This document shows, one piece after another, positions 46,359-57,412 of a stretch of DNA of 64,000 bases. Origin of the DNA: Malaya genurostris (Eukaryota > Arthropoda > Insecta > Diptera > Culicidae); contig NC_080571.1 of the NCBI RefSeq assembly GCF_030247185.1, positions 145,430,964 through 145,494,963 on the forward strand. Reading direction: 5' to 3'. A model generated the notes under the pieces. That model was given only the letters and a program-made list of their open reading frames with translations, searched no databases and was not told the DNA's origin. A program made the translations under genes and the position numbers. How positions within the stretch are numbered: the stretch's first letter is position 1; every line of letters begins with the position of its first letter.

Positions 46359-47069
46359 ATGGTCAAATACGATTTGGCAAAGCCTGAAACTTGGCCTGCA
46401 AGACCGAATTCAATTTGTATAGATTTCAAGCGCTGCAAAGTTAGATCAGCAGCAAATGAAATTGAAATCTTACTTAAAGAACGAATGCATCTAGACGCTA
46501 ATAATGTAAGTGAGATTCAATTCAACAAGGCGTCTAACTGTGTGTACATTATGTTTAAACGTGAAAGCAATGCACTTGCATTCGCTTCGGTTAACAACGA
46601 GGTGCACAGCGTTGAGTGTGACAACATTAAATACAAAATCCCTATGCACATGGTGGTCAATGGCATAGAAGTACGCGTGCATGACCTTCCCCCGCAGGCC
46701 ACTGAAACTGCGAAAAAGACATCTTCAACCAAAGACAAGGTCAACTGTTCAACAACGAAAACTAGTGAGCGCAGTACTCATGTTTCACCATCAAACCAAC
46801 CAGCAACTGCAACCAATGTACAAAAAGGCGCATCTAAAGCAACTAGCAACGAGCTCAAGACTACGAACAACAACGAAAACGAAACGAAGACGGACACCAA
46901 CAACAATACAACCGATGAGGCAATGGATGATGAGACTTGCCACGAACAAAGTGTCCCTCAACCCTCGCAGGAAGGAAATGGAAGCTCTTCTCCTCCTAGA
47001 AAAAGAGTGACAACGAGATCCACTTCAAAAAAATTATTATTTAAAAAATCGGCTGATTCGGCCACGTAA
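46359..47069 (+). CDS. Short Lian/LOA-type LINE ORF1 derivative (236 residues)
   Basis: The N-terminal half (MVKYDLAKPETWPARPNSIC through VRVHDLPP, about residues 1-110) resembles the ORF1 N-terminus of mosquito Lian/LOA-type LINEs. The rest of that ORF1, including the zinc-knuckle part, is absent: the frame passes directly into a Ser/Thr/Asn/Lys-rich tail ending SPPRKRVTTRSTSKK. The frame is intact and is followed within 50 bp by AATAAAAA and a poly-A run (about 47090-47119), so this looks like a retroposed, internally deleted copy. GTCAAATGC near 46254 and GTCAAACGC after the A-run may be its target duplication. I chose the ATG at 46359; three codons upstream stay open without an ATG. Confidence 0.6.
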   Translation: MVKYDLAKPETWPARPNSICIDFKRCKVRSAANEIEILLKERMHLDANNVSEIQFNKASNCVYIMFKRESNALAFASVNNEVHSVECDNIKYKIPMHMVVNGIEVRVHDLPPQATETAKKTSSTKDKVNCSTTKTSERSTHVSPSNQPATATNVQKGASKATSNELKTTNNNENETKTDTNNNTTDEAMDDETCHEQSVPQPSQEGNGSSSPPRKRVTTRSTSKKLLFKKSADSAT

Positions 47070-47514
47070 AGCTTGTACGCAAATAGGCCTAAATAAAAAT
47101 ATCTTAAATAAAAAAAAAAGTCAAACGCGTTACGCTAAATTTCAACGAAATTAGTTCAAATGGATCATGATCCGAGAACTTTTAATCATGGTGTATTATC
47201 ATAACATGAAAATATACTATTTTCCGCAAATCATGACTCGTTTTGATCATTTCTTGAATCGGGATTTTGCCCGTGTAACCTTAAAAAGGCTGATTAATTT
47301 CTAAGTCTCGAAAAATATTAGAAAATCACTCTTAAGAAAGGCTGACTAATTGTTAATCTTCAAATAGACTGTTAGTGATTCAGGTAGCCTTGAAAAAGAC
47401 TGAAGCCTTGTACCAATAAAACTCTAGGTATCCAGAAAATTTTTTCAGGAGCCAAGAGCTATTCGCGTGCGATTCGAACGACTGTTCAACACCGACTTAC
47501 CCTTTTATGACCTA

Positions 47515-48459
47515 GTTTTAACTCCCACTGTTTCCATGAGTTCCAATAGCTAAATTTGAATAGAAAGTATGTGCTGATACAATCATACTTGAAATAGTTA
47601 TTAAATAGCTTATTTTAAAATTTATTGCGGTTAATCGCTTAGTTCAAATAATATTCTTGAATAGAGGTAATAATGTATGACGAAATACCTAATATAATGT
47701 TTAAAATATAAGAGGAATATGTTTTATTAAATTCAAATCGTAAAAGTCAAAAAATATAGAAAAAATCATTAGCATAAGAATTCTATGTAAAAGTGATGCT
47801 ACGACGAAAAATAAATTTATGTAAAAAAGTATCACTAGAAGATTCTGTGAAAAAGTTTATTTAATCTTGAATAAAATAAAAAAATTTCTTTGTGTATAAA
47901 CTAGCATAACCTTTTCAATTTGTAAACAGTTATGTCAAGTCAATAAGAATTTCTCCTTATTTTGCATCGTCGCACTAAATGATTACACACACTTTACCCT
48001 ATAGTTCTGGAACCGGGAGTTGGACCCAGTTGAAATTAAACAGCAACCTATGAGACTATTGGAACTTTTATTTGAGCCTGTTTGTGGAAATCGACCAAAT
48101 CATCTGTGAAAAAAATGAATAAGTCTCGTTTTAAACTTGTTGACCACTATTCCCGGTACTTCTGGAATATAGCCTAAGTCGGTTCGTTTAGTAAGTAACT
48201 AATATACCCTACAAATTGAATCAGTTTTAATTCAAATCTAGAACAATTTTACCCTTTTTTGCATCGTCGCTGACGGTGTGAAATTCAATAGCAACAATTT
48301 ATTTCTTTATTTTGTGAGTGACATTATTTAACACATACTCACACACATACATGTCTCAGCTCGATGAACTGTGTCGAATAATGTATAACACTTAGCCCTC
48401 TGGACCAATTTTCACTAGTCAATTTTTAAACCATTCAAGCGAAGATTTTGTGTTTCGGA
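47515..48459. other. I-type LINE 3' UTR fragment and diverged RepC sequence
   Basis: 47527-47610 resembles the I-clade LINE 3' UTR (44085-44160), with TTTCCATGAGTTC. 47990-48430 contains diverged RepC units (ACTTTACCCTATAGTTCTGGAACCG-like) and a GTGTCGAATAATGTATAACAC-like end. There is no gene. Confidence 0.55.
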
Positions 48460-48470
48460 TATACTGACTC

Positions 48471-48529
48471 TGCAGAGACGAACCAGCCACCGGCTGAAAG
48501 TCTCTTTAATAAAGAAAACTAAACTAAAC
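48471..48529 (+). mobile_element. 59-bp retroposon stub with 11-bp duplication
   Basis: TATACTGACTC occurs at 48460-48470 and 48530-48540. Between them is 59 bp with GGCTGAAAGTCTCTTTAATA and an AAACTAAACTAAAC tail, apparently only the extreme 3' end of a retroposon. Confidence 0.75.
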
Positions 48530-49689
48530 TATACTGACTCGTGAGTTAACGGCTACATGTAGTTAAACTGCTGGTGCTAATCGCCAAGACAATATTCTGG
48601 GCGTTTCCCGACTGAAAAGCTAGCAACGAAGGCCATCCTGTTCATACGCACAGAGGTGCGAAAGCATAGAAGTGACGAGTCACAAAGGTGCCATCTCATA
48701 AAGGTGCGAGGACGAAGTGCTGATCTACCAGGTACCAGAATTTGTACGCTGCGTAGGATTGAAAGAGATATCACGTGGTACTACACTGCAAGCATCACAT
48801 TTGTTCACCAAGAGCAATAGCACTGTACCTGGAGCAGAGAAACTGAGATAGCAGAAGACGATACCAAAAGACTGCCAATTGGAAATCGTTGGATGAGCTT
48901 CACATCGTTCTTTACGATAGAGAAACAGAGACAACAGCAACAGTAGATATAATTTAATTAGGTTTATTTTTTTATTTCTCTTATCACTGAAATTTTACTA
49001 TACATAGGGTTTCATTTTGATATTATTAATTTGCAAAAAAAACAGTTAATGTAATGGATGATCTCATGGAAGATCATCCGAATCCGATTCCGGATACCAT
49101 TAAAATCTTAAATACTAAAAGGGCTAAACATTATCTAGAGGGTACCAATGGGCCATTGATAGTCTATTTTCGAAAAAAAGAAGAGCTATTAATTTTGACT
49201 CAAATTACAAAGGAATTGACATCACATTTTTCAAAAGTTTAAGAAATCTCTAAAGTTAATAGAGATCAAATTCGAGTTGCTGTTAACGACTTGAAACAAG
49301 TAAACGATATTGTAACCTATAAATTATTTGGTGTTGAATATAGAGTTTCGACATTCCATCGAAGGAGGTGGAAATTGACGGTGTTGTGACTGAAGCAAGT
49401 ATGACAGCAAATGATTTACTTAAAAATGTAGTTGGTCGTTTTAAAAACTTCATGCTTGAGGGAGTTAAGATACTCGAAGGCAATCAATTGTACTCAGCAT
49501 CTATTGTCGATGGAATTAAGTCTTATTGTCCCTCAGATTCGTTTCGAGTAACATTTGCCAGATCTGCGTTGCCTAGCCATGTCTATATCGATAAAATTCA
49601 TCTTCCTGTTCGGCTTTTCGTATCTCATGTTATGAACTGCACGAACTGTAAAAAAATCGGACATACAGTTACTTATTATAGTAATAAAT

Positions 49690-52005
49690 CTACACGGAAC
49701 CACCCGCGATCCCATTTCAACCAGAATATTAGTTGATTTTCTGAATTCGATTGGTTAAAATTTGGTACAACTAATCGACTGTTGTTTTAACTAAACTGTC
49801 ATTTTTGTTTTTCGATTAGCAGAAACGATGGTTGAAACAACTAATTCAACTGTTTGAAAAAGAATGCTGTCAATTAGTGAGGACACATACCTTTCAATTT
49901 CAACAAATATTTTAGTTGAAATAACTGGTAAATAAACAAAATTCTATTAGTTGAAAAATAAATCGGTTTCAGTTGTTTGTTTGTTTTGAGATCAGTAAAG
50001 ATCTAAATTCTAAAAAAAATACTTCTGATTCGATCGGAAATGATTAATGTAGAAAAACGTTTTTAATCAGCAAAAGTGCCCGGAGGGGCGAGTAAATTAG
50101 TGAAATTATTAAATTTACCTAAAATGATTCCTTCAAACGGTTGAACTAAAGTTATGCACTGATAATTTTAGTCCATTTATATGAGCTTGGGTGCATCAAC
50201 CGCTGGGAATTGGAATATTGCGACGGCGCTATTCAAACGCGCCATTCAATCGCAGCGCTTTCTGTGCGTTTGAAACCCTTCGCTCTTGTTACTTTTATAA
50301 ATTAAATTCATGTCAAAAAGCGTTTTATTGCTAACGCATGAACATCATCATCGGTATCAAACAGCTGGAAGTAAACCGCAGTCTGCTGGAAGTAAATCAG
50401 TGATCGAATTTGAAGCATAAAATTTTTGCGCATACCTGAAAGATTACGACACGGAAAGACCGAAATTAGCATTTTGGCGAAAAAATTAGTTGATTTTCTG
50501 ATTTTAGTTAGTTATTTTTTGAGACAACTAAAAAAATCTTACTTTTGCTAATTTAGATTTTTTAATTCTAATTCTCTTAATAATAATAAAATATTTGTTG
50601 AAATGGCTATTTTTTTAGTTGAATTCACCAATTAAACATGCTGTCATTTCTTAGCTAAGGCACGCTTCATTTCCATTCAACTAATTTTTTAGTTGAATTA
50701 GAGAAATAAAACGTTGTTTTCAACCAACATAAATGGTTGAATTGGTTTCTGCAATTAGCAGCTATATGGCGCTCGTTAACACCGTATTGACTACTAGCCA
50801 CTAGATGGCACACTACTACCGAAAAAAATTTCAGTCGCGGTTATATTTTCTATATTTGCAGGTATAAATACGATGTTGTATTGGAGAAAAAGACATAAGC
50901 GAAACATAAACTTCTTTTTGAAAATTTTACTTCTAAATCGCTGTTTTCTTCATTCGACTTCGCGAAATCGACTCTCTCGCTGAAAACTTTGAGCACTCGG
51001 AAAACAAAAACCGAATACAAGTAGTACACCGGAAGGCGTAGCCCGGAATGAGAAGATACAAAAAAACATCATTTGACGTGTACAATTAGAGTGCAACATT
51101 CGAAACTCACTTCACTGTTTCGCGTAAAAACATTATTACCCACAATCGCTTCAACTGCGCACAAATTCTGAATAAATACACTTTCCACTAACAGTTTACG
51201 TCATTTTTACATATCGGTTTAGAAATTTATATAGGGATATATCGTAACACATTCGAAAAACAACTAAACAATTTGCGAGCAGTTTCAACAAGACTGTCCC
51301 TTTTAGCTTTTTAATGAATTGTTTTGCTTTGACACTGCTGTCCTTCAGTAATGACGGTGATAGATAAATAGAATCAAAGTTTCTGATTTTAATAACGAAA
51401 TTAGTTGTCAATGAGAATTTCGTGTTGGATTGAATTATTGCTGGTTTGTGTCCAGAATATTCGCCAACTAAACACATTCTCTAAAAATAAGAGTTTTTTT
51501 CAGCACAGTAAATTCTAAATTTTAACTAATTTTATAGTTATTTTGGAAATTTTGTTGTTAAAATCAACTAATTCAAAAACAGTAATACGGCGCAGAGCTA
51601 ATTTCGGTCGTTCCGTGGAGATGATCATTCATTAACATTTTCTAATTTGTCACCAAATCTTTTAACAAGGTTAAATTTATCACAACACCGCTGTTAGATA
51701 AACACTTGTTATCATAAAATTCTCAAATCGAATGAACACAATTTCACCAAACGCTTTAACCATCGAAGCTGTTTTCATTGACATTTTGAAGCGACGCGAA
51801 CAGATTTCAACTAAAAAAGTTGTTGATTTTGCATTGCGATTATTGTTTTGCTTTCAACTGTCTCCGGCATTTGACAGCATTCAAAACAACATATTTTTCA
51901 ACTACTTGGATATATGCAAATCAAAAACCATTTTGGTTGAATAAAAAAGAAATTAGTTAAATCAACTATCGCAAAAATCAAAAACTGCGATATCGCAATT
52001 TTATG
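49690..52005. mobile_element. Insertion in I-LINE ORF1 made of AT-rich repeat DNA
   Basis: It is rich in short TTAGTTGA/TCAACTAA words in both orientations. An inner segment (50453-51619) has inverted ends ACGGAAnGACCGAAATTAGC, and the outer left boundary (about 49693) starts with a similar ACACGGAACCACC. A second copy of the family may therefore be nested in the first. No transposase was recognised; a 70-codon frame at 51732-51944 has no known domain. Confidence 0.55.
50453..51619 (+). mobile_element. Element with ACGGAAnGACCGAAATTAGC inverted ends
   Basis: The left end is ACGGAAAGACCGAAATTAGC (50453-50472) and the right end, on the other strand, is ACGGAACGACCGAAATTAGC (about 51600-51619): 19 of 20 bases match. 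The inner flanks also share a TTAGTTGATTTT word. I could not see a clear target duplication. It contains no gene. Confidence 0.65.
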
Positions 52006-52685
52006 ATCGAAGGGTTCTCCATGTAAATGTATAAAATGTCATGCCTCATAAGGATAATCTTTGCGATAAAGATATTGAAAAATGTGTTTATTGTGAGGGG
52101 AGTCCCCATGATCTTTCAGTATGCGCTGCATTTTAATTGCGTAAAGACAAAATGAAGGTATCTTTAAAAGCACGGTCTAAGCGCACATATGCAGAAATGC
52201 TTAAAACGATCATTGATGTCACAACTTTGGAAACTGAAAACGGTTTTTCACAGCTTGCGGAGCCAGAGGAATCTGACTCTGATGGAAATAGTGAAGATAC
52301 CTCGTTTTTCACTCCTCAAGGGTCTGTTAAAAGGAGATTACTAAACCACAAATTACCGAAAAGGCACCTAAAATTACACCTTCAGAAAAAGATCCCCGTG
52401 GTAAATCTAAGAAGGAAAATTTAAAACCAAAAACTGGTTCTAATGGTTTGTCAAATTCACAAACCAATCCAGGAACTAGCACAAGAAAAGACAATAATCC
52501 AGTGAGATCCGTTTCACAGCCACCATCAGGATTATTGAAGTTTTCGTAAATTGTAGAATGGATTTTCGCAGCATTCAGTATTCCTGAACCTCTAAAGACC
52601 ATCATAACGGCATTCCTCTCAATAGCTAGAACTTTTTTGAAACAGTTATCAGCTCAATGGCCAGTTCTCCCAGGTTTTGTATTTG

Positions 52686-55600
52686 ATGGATAATTTATCA
52701 TCCGTCGCAAATGATTCAATCACTGTCCTGCAGTGGAATTGTCGAAGCATCATGCTAAAACTTGATTCATTTAAAGTTTTGTTGCATAGTCAAAAATGTG
52801 ATGTATTTGCTTTGTGCGAAACATGGCTTACATCAAACATTAAATTTTAATGACTTTAACATTATACGTCTCGATAGAGGCTCTCCGTATGGCGGAGTGC
52901 ACGTCCAAATGCATTAGATTTATCTCTTTGCTCGACTTCAATTCGACTACATTGCACCTGGAAAGTATTTTCTGATTTACACAATAGTGATCATTTACCA
53001 ATCATCATCTCAATTAGCAGTAACAAAGGCATTGCTAATTTAGTTAATATTCCATATAATTTTACAGAAAATATTGACTGGAATAAATTCCAAAGTAGTA
53101 TCTCAAGTACTTTGTGCTCAATGGACGAGCTCCCCCCACTTGAAGAATATGACTTCCTCGTTTGTTCGATTTCGGAGGCCGCAGAACAAGCACAAGCCAA
53201 ACGATTTCTTGGTTCATCGTCTAACAGAAGGCCTCCAAACCCTTGGTGGAACAAAGAGTACTCAGATGCTAAAAACGCGAAACAAAATGCTTTCAAGACG
53301 TTTTTAAGAGGAGTGAACTCCACAGAATTTTGAAAAATTCTTGATTTTGGAAACCAAGTACAAGAGCATACTTCGGGCCAAGAAATGTAGCTATTGGAGA
53401 CATTTTATCGAAGGTTTGTCAAGAGAAACCTCAATGAGCATTCTTTGGAATACGGCCAGACGAATGTGGAATTGTAACGTAGAGAGGAATACAACCAGAC
53501 GAATGAGGAATTGATATGAGAGTGAGGAATACTCGAACCGATGGATATTTCACTTTGCGACTAAAGTTTGTCCAGATAATCATATATATATATAGGTTCC
53601 ATTGATAGCTCCTTTTCAATTATGGAATTTTCCATAGCACTCATGTCTTGTAACAATAACGCTTCTGAGTTGGACAGAATTAAATTAAACTTGGTGAAGA
53701 ATCTGCCTGACCTTGCAAAATGACGTATGTTGGAATTGTTCCACAAGTTTCTTGAGCAAAATATAATCCCACCTGACTGGAGGCAAGTGAAAGTTATCGC
53801 TTATCAAAAGCCGGGTAACCGAGCTTCCAATCACAACTTATATAGACCCACTGCAATGTTGCCCTGCATCACAAAATTTTTCGAAAAAATTATTCTTCGA
53901 CGTCTTGACACTTGGGTCGAGACGAACGGTTTGTTGTCAGATACTCAGTTTGGGTTCCGTAGAAATAAAGGGACGAATGATTGCCTTGCATAACTTTCGT
54001 CTGACATCCAAATTGTATACGCTCAAAAACAAGAAATGGCATCTCTATATTTTTAGACATCAGTTTCCATTGATGTTCTTTTAGACAAGATCCATCAACA
54101 TGGACTTCCAGAGATTTTAAGTAATTATTTGCAAAACCTTTTGTCAGAGAAATGTATATATTTTTCACATAGCGATTTGGCAACATTCAGAATTACCTAC
54201 ATGGGTCTCCCGCAAGGCTCATGCCTCAGTCCGCTCCTCTATAATTTTTACGTGACAGCTGTCTTGTAACCCCATGTACACTAAGACAATTGGCAGATAA
54301 TTGCGTGGTTTCAATTACTGGACTCAAAGCTATTGATCTGCAAAAACCATTACAAGATACCTTAGATAACTTATCACATGGCTACTATTCAACATGCTGA
54401 GTATTATTCGTGTGATTTGTGTGAATGCGATTATGGTACTTCATATCATGATATTTAACTGTCCCGCATTGACGTAACCAAATATCCGGGTTTTTGATTC
54501 TCCACACATGGTTGAGTCTGTGTATGCGGAGCTACAGTTAAATGCTATTCTCTCGTTTCTCACCCAATGTGATAAGAAGCTATAGTCAGAAGGGTTCATC
54601 GTTCTTCCTGGAGTGAATGAATCCTTTCTGTACTCACCTTAAATAGGGTTTAACAGATTGTTTGGCATAATTTATGGGGTACCGAATTTACTTCTGCTCG
54701 TACATACTGCGAATCGTTCTGCATTCTTCCGGGAGTGCAGAATGGTGTCGCTTTTGTAAAATCGTTTTCGGGAGCTTTCATCGCGACTGCTAATAAGATG
54801 TGAGGTACTGAATTCCCTGGATATTGAAAACTTCGAAAGGCTAGTTGAGCTTCAATCTCAAACAAGATTCATGACAGTATATTTTAACCATATGTCACAG
54901 GAAATCAACCCTTCAAGATATATTCCTATCCGTGACAGCCTCTTAAAAGTTCCTGGCTCAACTTTATTTTTCGGCACATCCATGCAGCGTGAAGTGCGTG
55001 GAATCCCGGAACAACTACGCTAGATTGAAATCTCAAAAATATTTACAAATAAGTTCAGCCATATTGATTCTGAGAAAATATTTCACACGGACGGATCACG
55101 AATTGAAGAGGCTACTGGGTTTGGTAAATTCAACAATAATGTTTCGGCTTCATTTAGGCTTCAAGAACCTGCATCTGTTTATATAGCAGAGTTAGCAGCA
55201 GTTCATTATACTTTGAGTGTAATCGTCACATTTTCTCCGAGCCATTATTTTCTCTTCACAGATAGTCTGAGTGCAATTGAAGTCATTCGCTCAAACGCTG
55301 CTGGCAAAAATGAACCGTTTTTCTTTGGCTAAATAAAACAGTACCTGAACGTCATATTGAATAATAATTATCAAATCACAATAGTTCAGGTCCCGCCTCA
55401 TTGCTCCATTCCAGGCAATGAAAGAGCCGATGCCAAACGTGATGCTATTGAGTGTGAAATTTATGAGAGACCGATTGCTTTCAACGAATTCTCTAGCGCG
55501 TCTCGTCAAAGAACAGTTGCCAAGCTTCTTGGGATAAAGATGATCTGGATCGTTGGATGCACTCAATTATTCCTAAAATATCGGCAAAGGCATGGCATGG

Positions 55601-55890
55601 ACTGGATATGAGTAGGGACATCCTTCGTGTAATGTCCAGACTCATGTCCAATCACTACACGTTCGAATCTCCTTCGAATTAGACTTTTCGAGACTAATCA
55701 TTGTGCTTGTGGCGAAGGTTATCGCGATATTGATCATGTCGTTTGGACATGCGTGGAGTATCGTGATGTCAGATCTCAACTAATAAATTCTTTGTGTACC
55801 CGAGGTAGACTATCCAATGTCCCAGTTCGCGACATTCTTGTCTTGTCTTCTTTCATGAAACTTCTTTATCATTTCATTAGGTCCATTTGA
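52686..55890 (+). pseudogene. I-clade LINE ORF2: endonuclease, RT and RNase H remnants
   Basis: It opens with ITVLQWNCRSIMLKLDSF (endonuclease start) and FALCETWLTSN, then loses frame. RT pieces include DWRQVKVIAYQKPG and LLSDTQFGFRRNKGTNDCL (53727-53993) and a diverged GLPQGSCLSPLLY block (about 54205-54240). The RNase H region (from about 55080) keeps HTDGSRIEEATGF, FTDSLSAIE and a variant of the PAHCSIPGNERAD block. There are numerous stops, frameshifts and a deletion between RT and RNase H (about 54500-54770). Confidence 0.85.
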
Positions 55891-55990
55891 GTTCCAATTT
55901 AAATTTTATTTTATGTTAGACTGTTTTCTCTTCCATGAGTTCAACCAATAGCCAGCTATCTTATGTTGAATAAAAGTGATGAGCTGATAC

Positions 55991-56130
55991 GTAATTCCGG
56001 AATCGGATGTCGGATCCAAATAAATTCAAGAAAATTGTATGAGGCCATAAAACCTTTCATTTAAATATAAGTTTGTGAAAATTGGTTCAGCCATCTCTGA
56101 GAAATGTGTAAGACTATTTCTTTCCTTTCT
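55991..56130 (-). repeat. Single RepC-type unit
   Basis: One copy of the roughly 155-bp unit (GTCGGATCCAAATAAATTCA, AACCTTTCATTTAAAT, TTGGTTCAGCCATCTCTGAG). It directly follows the I-LINE 3' end. Confidence 0.75.
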
Positions 56131-56430
56131 TCCTATGGGTCAAAATCTCAATGTCGGGTGAAATTCATATTTACTGCTCTAAAAGTGCTTATATATGAAG
56201 ACGCATTGAACTCTTCATGGAAATAAAAAATATCAACGACGCTGTAATATTCCAGAACGAAATCAATCTATTCCATATTTGGTAAACGAAATTACACCAG
56301 ATTTGATTTCTAAATAACTGTTTCCTGATTGAGTATTTTCTCTAATTATTTCACGAAACGAATCTACGCCAAGACAGTGGAACTACACCCGGCATTATCC
56401 AACTGGTGCTTCAGTCAAAGGCGAATATTC
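56131..56430. other. Unassigned spacer
   Basis: I see no gene or repeat family in it. Confidence 0.4.
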
Positions 56431-56735
56431 CGTTCCTCAAGCCTAAACATAAAAAACAACAACTAGTTCTTCTGTGAACATATCTGCTGTTGGACATTCG
56501 CATTGTTAGTTTCGCTTCAGACAAGAGCGATTGCGTCATCCAGCTGCTGGTCGTTTGCATTGGATAAAAAGAAACGAAAAGTGGACAACTATGGGAAACG
56601 TTATACAAAATCAGTTGTTTCAATGGCTCCAAATGTTATCTAAAGAATTATGAAGATTACTTCTTTGCAAATAGAAGGTAAAATCATCAGTTTGATAGTT
56701 TCTTTCACTTAAATATTGGGATGTAATAAATATTG
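56431..56735 (+). mobile_element. HINE-G, internal fragment
   Basis: TTAGTTTCGC, GACAAGAGCGATT, GTTTGCATTGG and AATGGCTCCAAATGTTATCT align in order with HINE-A 2185-2320 and HINE-B 14730-14880. It has no family ends. The foldback element at 56740 starts where the similarity fades. Confidence 0.7.
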
Positions 56736-56739
56736 AAAT

Positions 56740-56863
56740 ATTTTTTCTTTTTATGCGATATTCACCTAACCAGAGACCATTTTTGTAGAAACAGAAAATG
56801 AAAATTATAGAATGATAGTACTCAAGAGAGAGCAAGGATGTGAATATATAGAACGGAAAATGA
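56740..56863 (+). repeat. Left arm, 124-bp perfect inverted repeat
   Basis: The reverse complement equals 57400-57523 base for base. Perfect identity suggests recent origin or gene conversion between arms. Confidence 0.95.
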
Positions 56864-57004
56864 GAAACGTGAAAGAGGGTCATTTAGACAAGCAGAAATC
56901 ATCTGTACAATCTGTACGGCCAGTAAGCCGAAACTTGTTTCGTTCGAGACGTCAGGTTAGACGTTACACTTCATGTGTACAAAAAAAGTGTCTTGCAAAT
57001 AGCA

Positions 57005-57111
57005 TTAACTTTACGTCTGCTCAGCGGATTATGTTGATCCGGGGGTTTGCGTCAGCAGTTCAACATAATCTGCTGACGCACTGATGAGTCGAAGACGAAA
57101 CGTAAACTTAA
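57005..57111 (+). ncRNA. Hammerhead ribozyme, type III
   Basis: All invariant parts are present and correctly placed. Core CUGAUGA is at 57081-57087, stem II is GUC/GAC (57088-57090 with 57094-57096) closed by a GAA loop, GAAA is at 57097-57100, and the cleavage triplet GUC is at 57015-57017. Stem III pairs 57005-57015 with 57101-57111 (10 of 11). Stem I pairs 57018-57037 with 57060-57080 (20 pairs, one bulged C at 57077, one G-U), with a 22-nt loop. Predicted cleavage lies between 57017 and 57018. Such ribozymes process multimeric RNAs of satellite, retrozyme and Penelope-like elements; the role here is unknown. Activity is predicted from structure only. Confidence 0.9.
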
Positions 57112-57377
57112 CTGAAGCAGAAATCTTTTAGTAACTTATCTTTTACCTTCTACCAGAGGAGTCGGGCTTAGGCATCTGAACAAAGCGAATCGCCCAAGTC
57201 TCTGGTATGTCGGAAAGTAGTGATAAAGGTCTTTTACCATTTACTTTTAGAACCGGCGAAAGAAAAGTTTCTAGAAGTTGTCACTTTTTGCTTGCGACGG
57301 CCTTATCACACACAATGAGTTCTTCACTGCATGGATGTTTTTTCTTTATCTCTATATGGCTAGTTGAACATCGGTTC

Positions 57378-57412
57378 GGAAAATGAGAGACGTGACGTCT
57401 CTCATTTTCCGT
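57378..57412. repeat. 35-bp perfect palindrome
   Basis: Two 17-nt arms (CGGAAAATGAGAGACGT and its complement) flank a single G. Its right arm is also the inner edge of the right 124-bp repeat. Confidence 0.9.

Larger units (their letters stand above)
44976..47480 (-). mobile_element. LINE-J1 5' end, minus-strand copy
   Basis: ORF1 start (ATG at 45093), 5' UTR with the hairpin motifs (45094-45210) and, after an insertion, the rest of the 5' UTR (47276-47480) mirror positions about 205-640. The LINE is cut by HINE-F on the ORF1 side and by a roughly 2-kb insertion (45211-47275). Confidence 0.8.
49054..52549 (+). pseudogene. I-clade LINE ORF1, split by a 2.3-kb insertion
   Basis: The ATG at 49054 opens MDDLMEDHPNPIPDTI and a region with GPLIVYFRKKEEL. 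After a stop and frame changes near 49240-49370, the 49368-49690 part leads to the first zinc knuckle, NCTNCKKIGHT, where the final Cys region is altered. The insertion follows. From about 52010 the remaining knuckles (KCIKCHA and KCVYCEGSPHDLSVC) and a Ser/Lys-rich C-terminus continue to about 52549. I-group ORF1 proteins carry such tandem CCHC knuckles and bind the LINE RNA. Confidence 0.72.
48541..55985 (+). mobile_element. I-clade LINE copy 2: long but decayed
   Basis: A 5' UTR (48541-49053), ORF1 (49054 onward, split by an insertion at about 49690-52005), ORF2 endonuclease, RT and RNase H remnants and a 3' UTR appear in order. The RNase H and 3' UTR parts closely match copy 1 at 42880-44120. 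Many stops, frameshifts and internal deletions make it inactive. The 3' end near 55985 directly abuts a RepC unit. Confidence 0.82.

Noticed and set aside
57041..57101. Alternative hammerhead fold using the GUU triplet at 57045-57047
   Set aside because: It leaves stem III with only one or two pairs, whereas the GUC at 57015-57017 gives a full stem III and long stem I.
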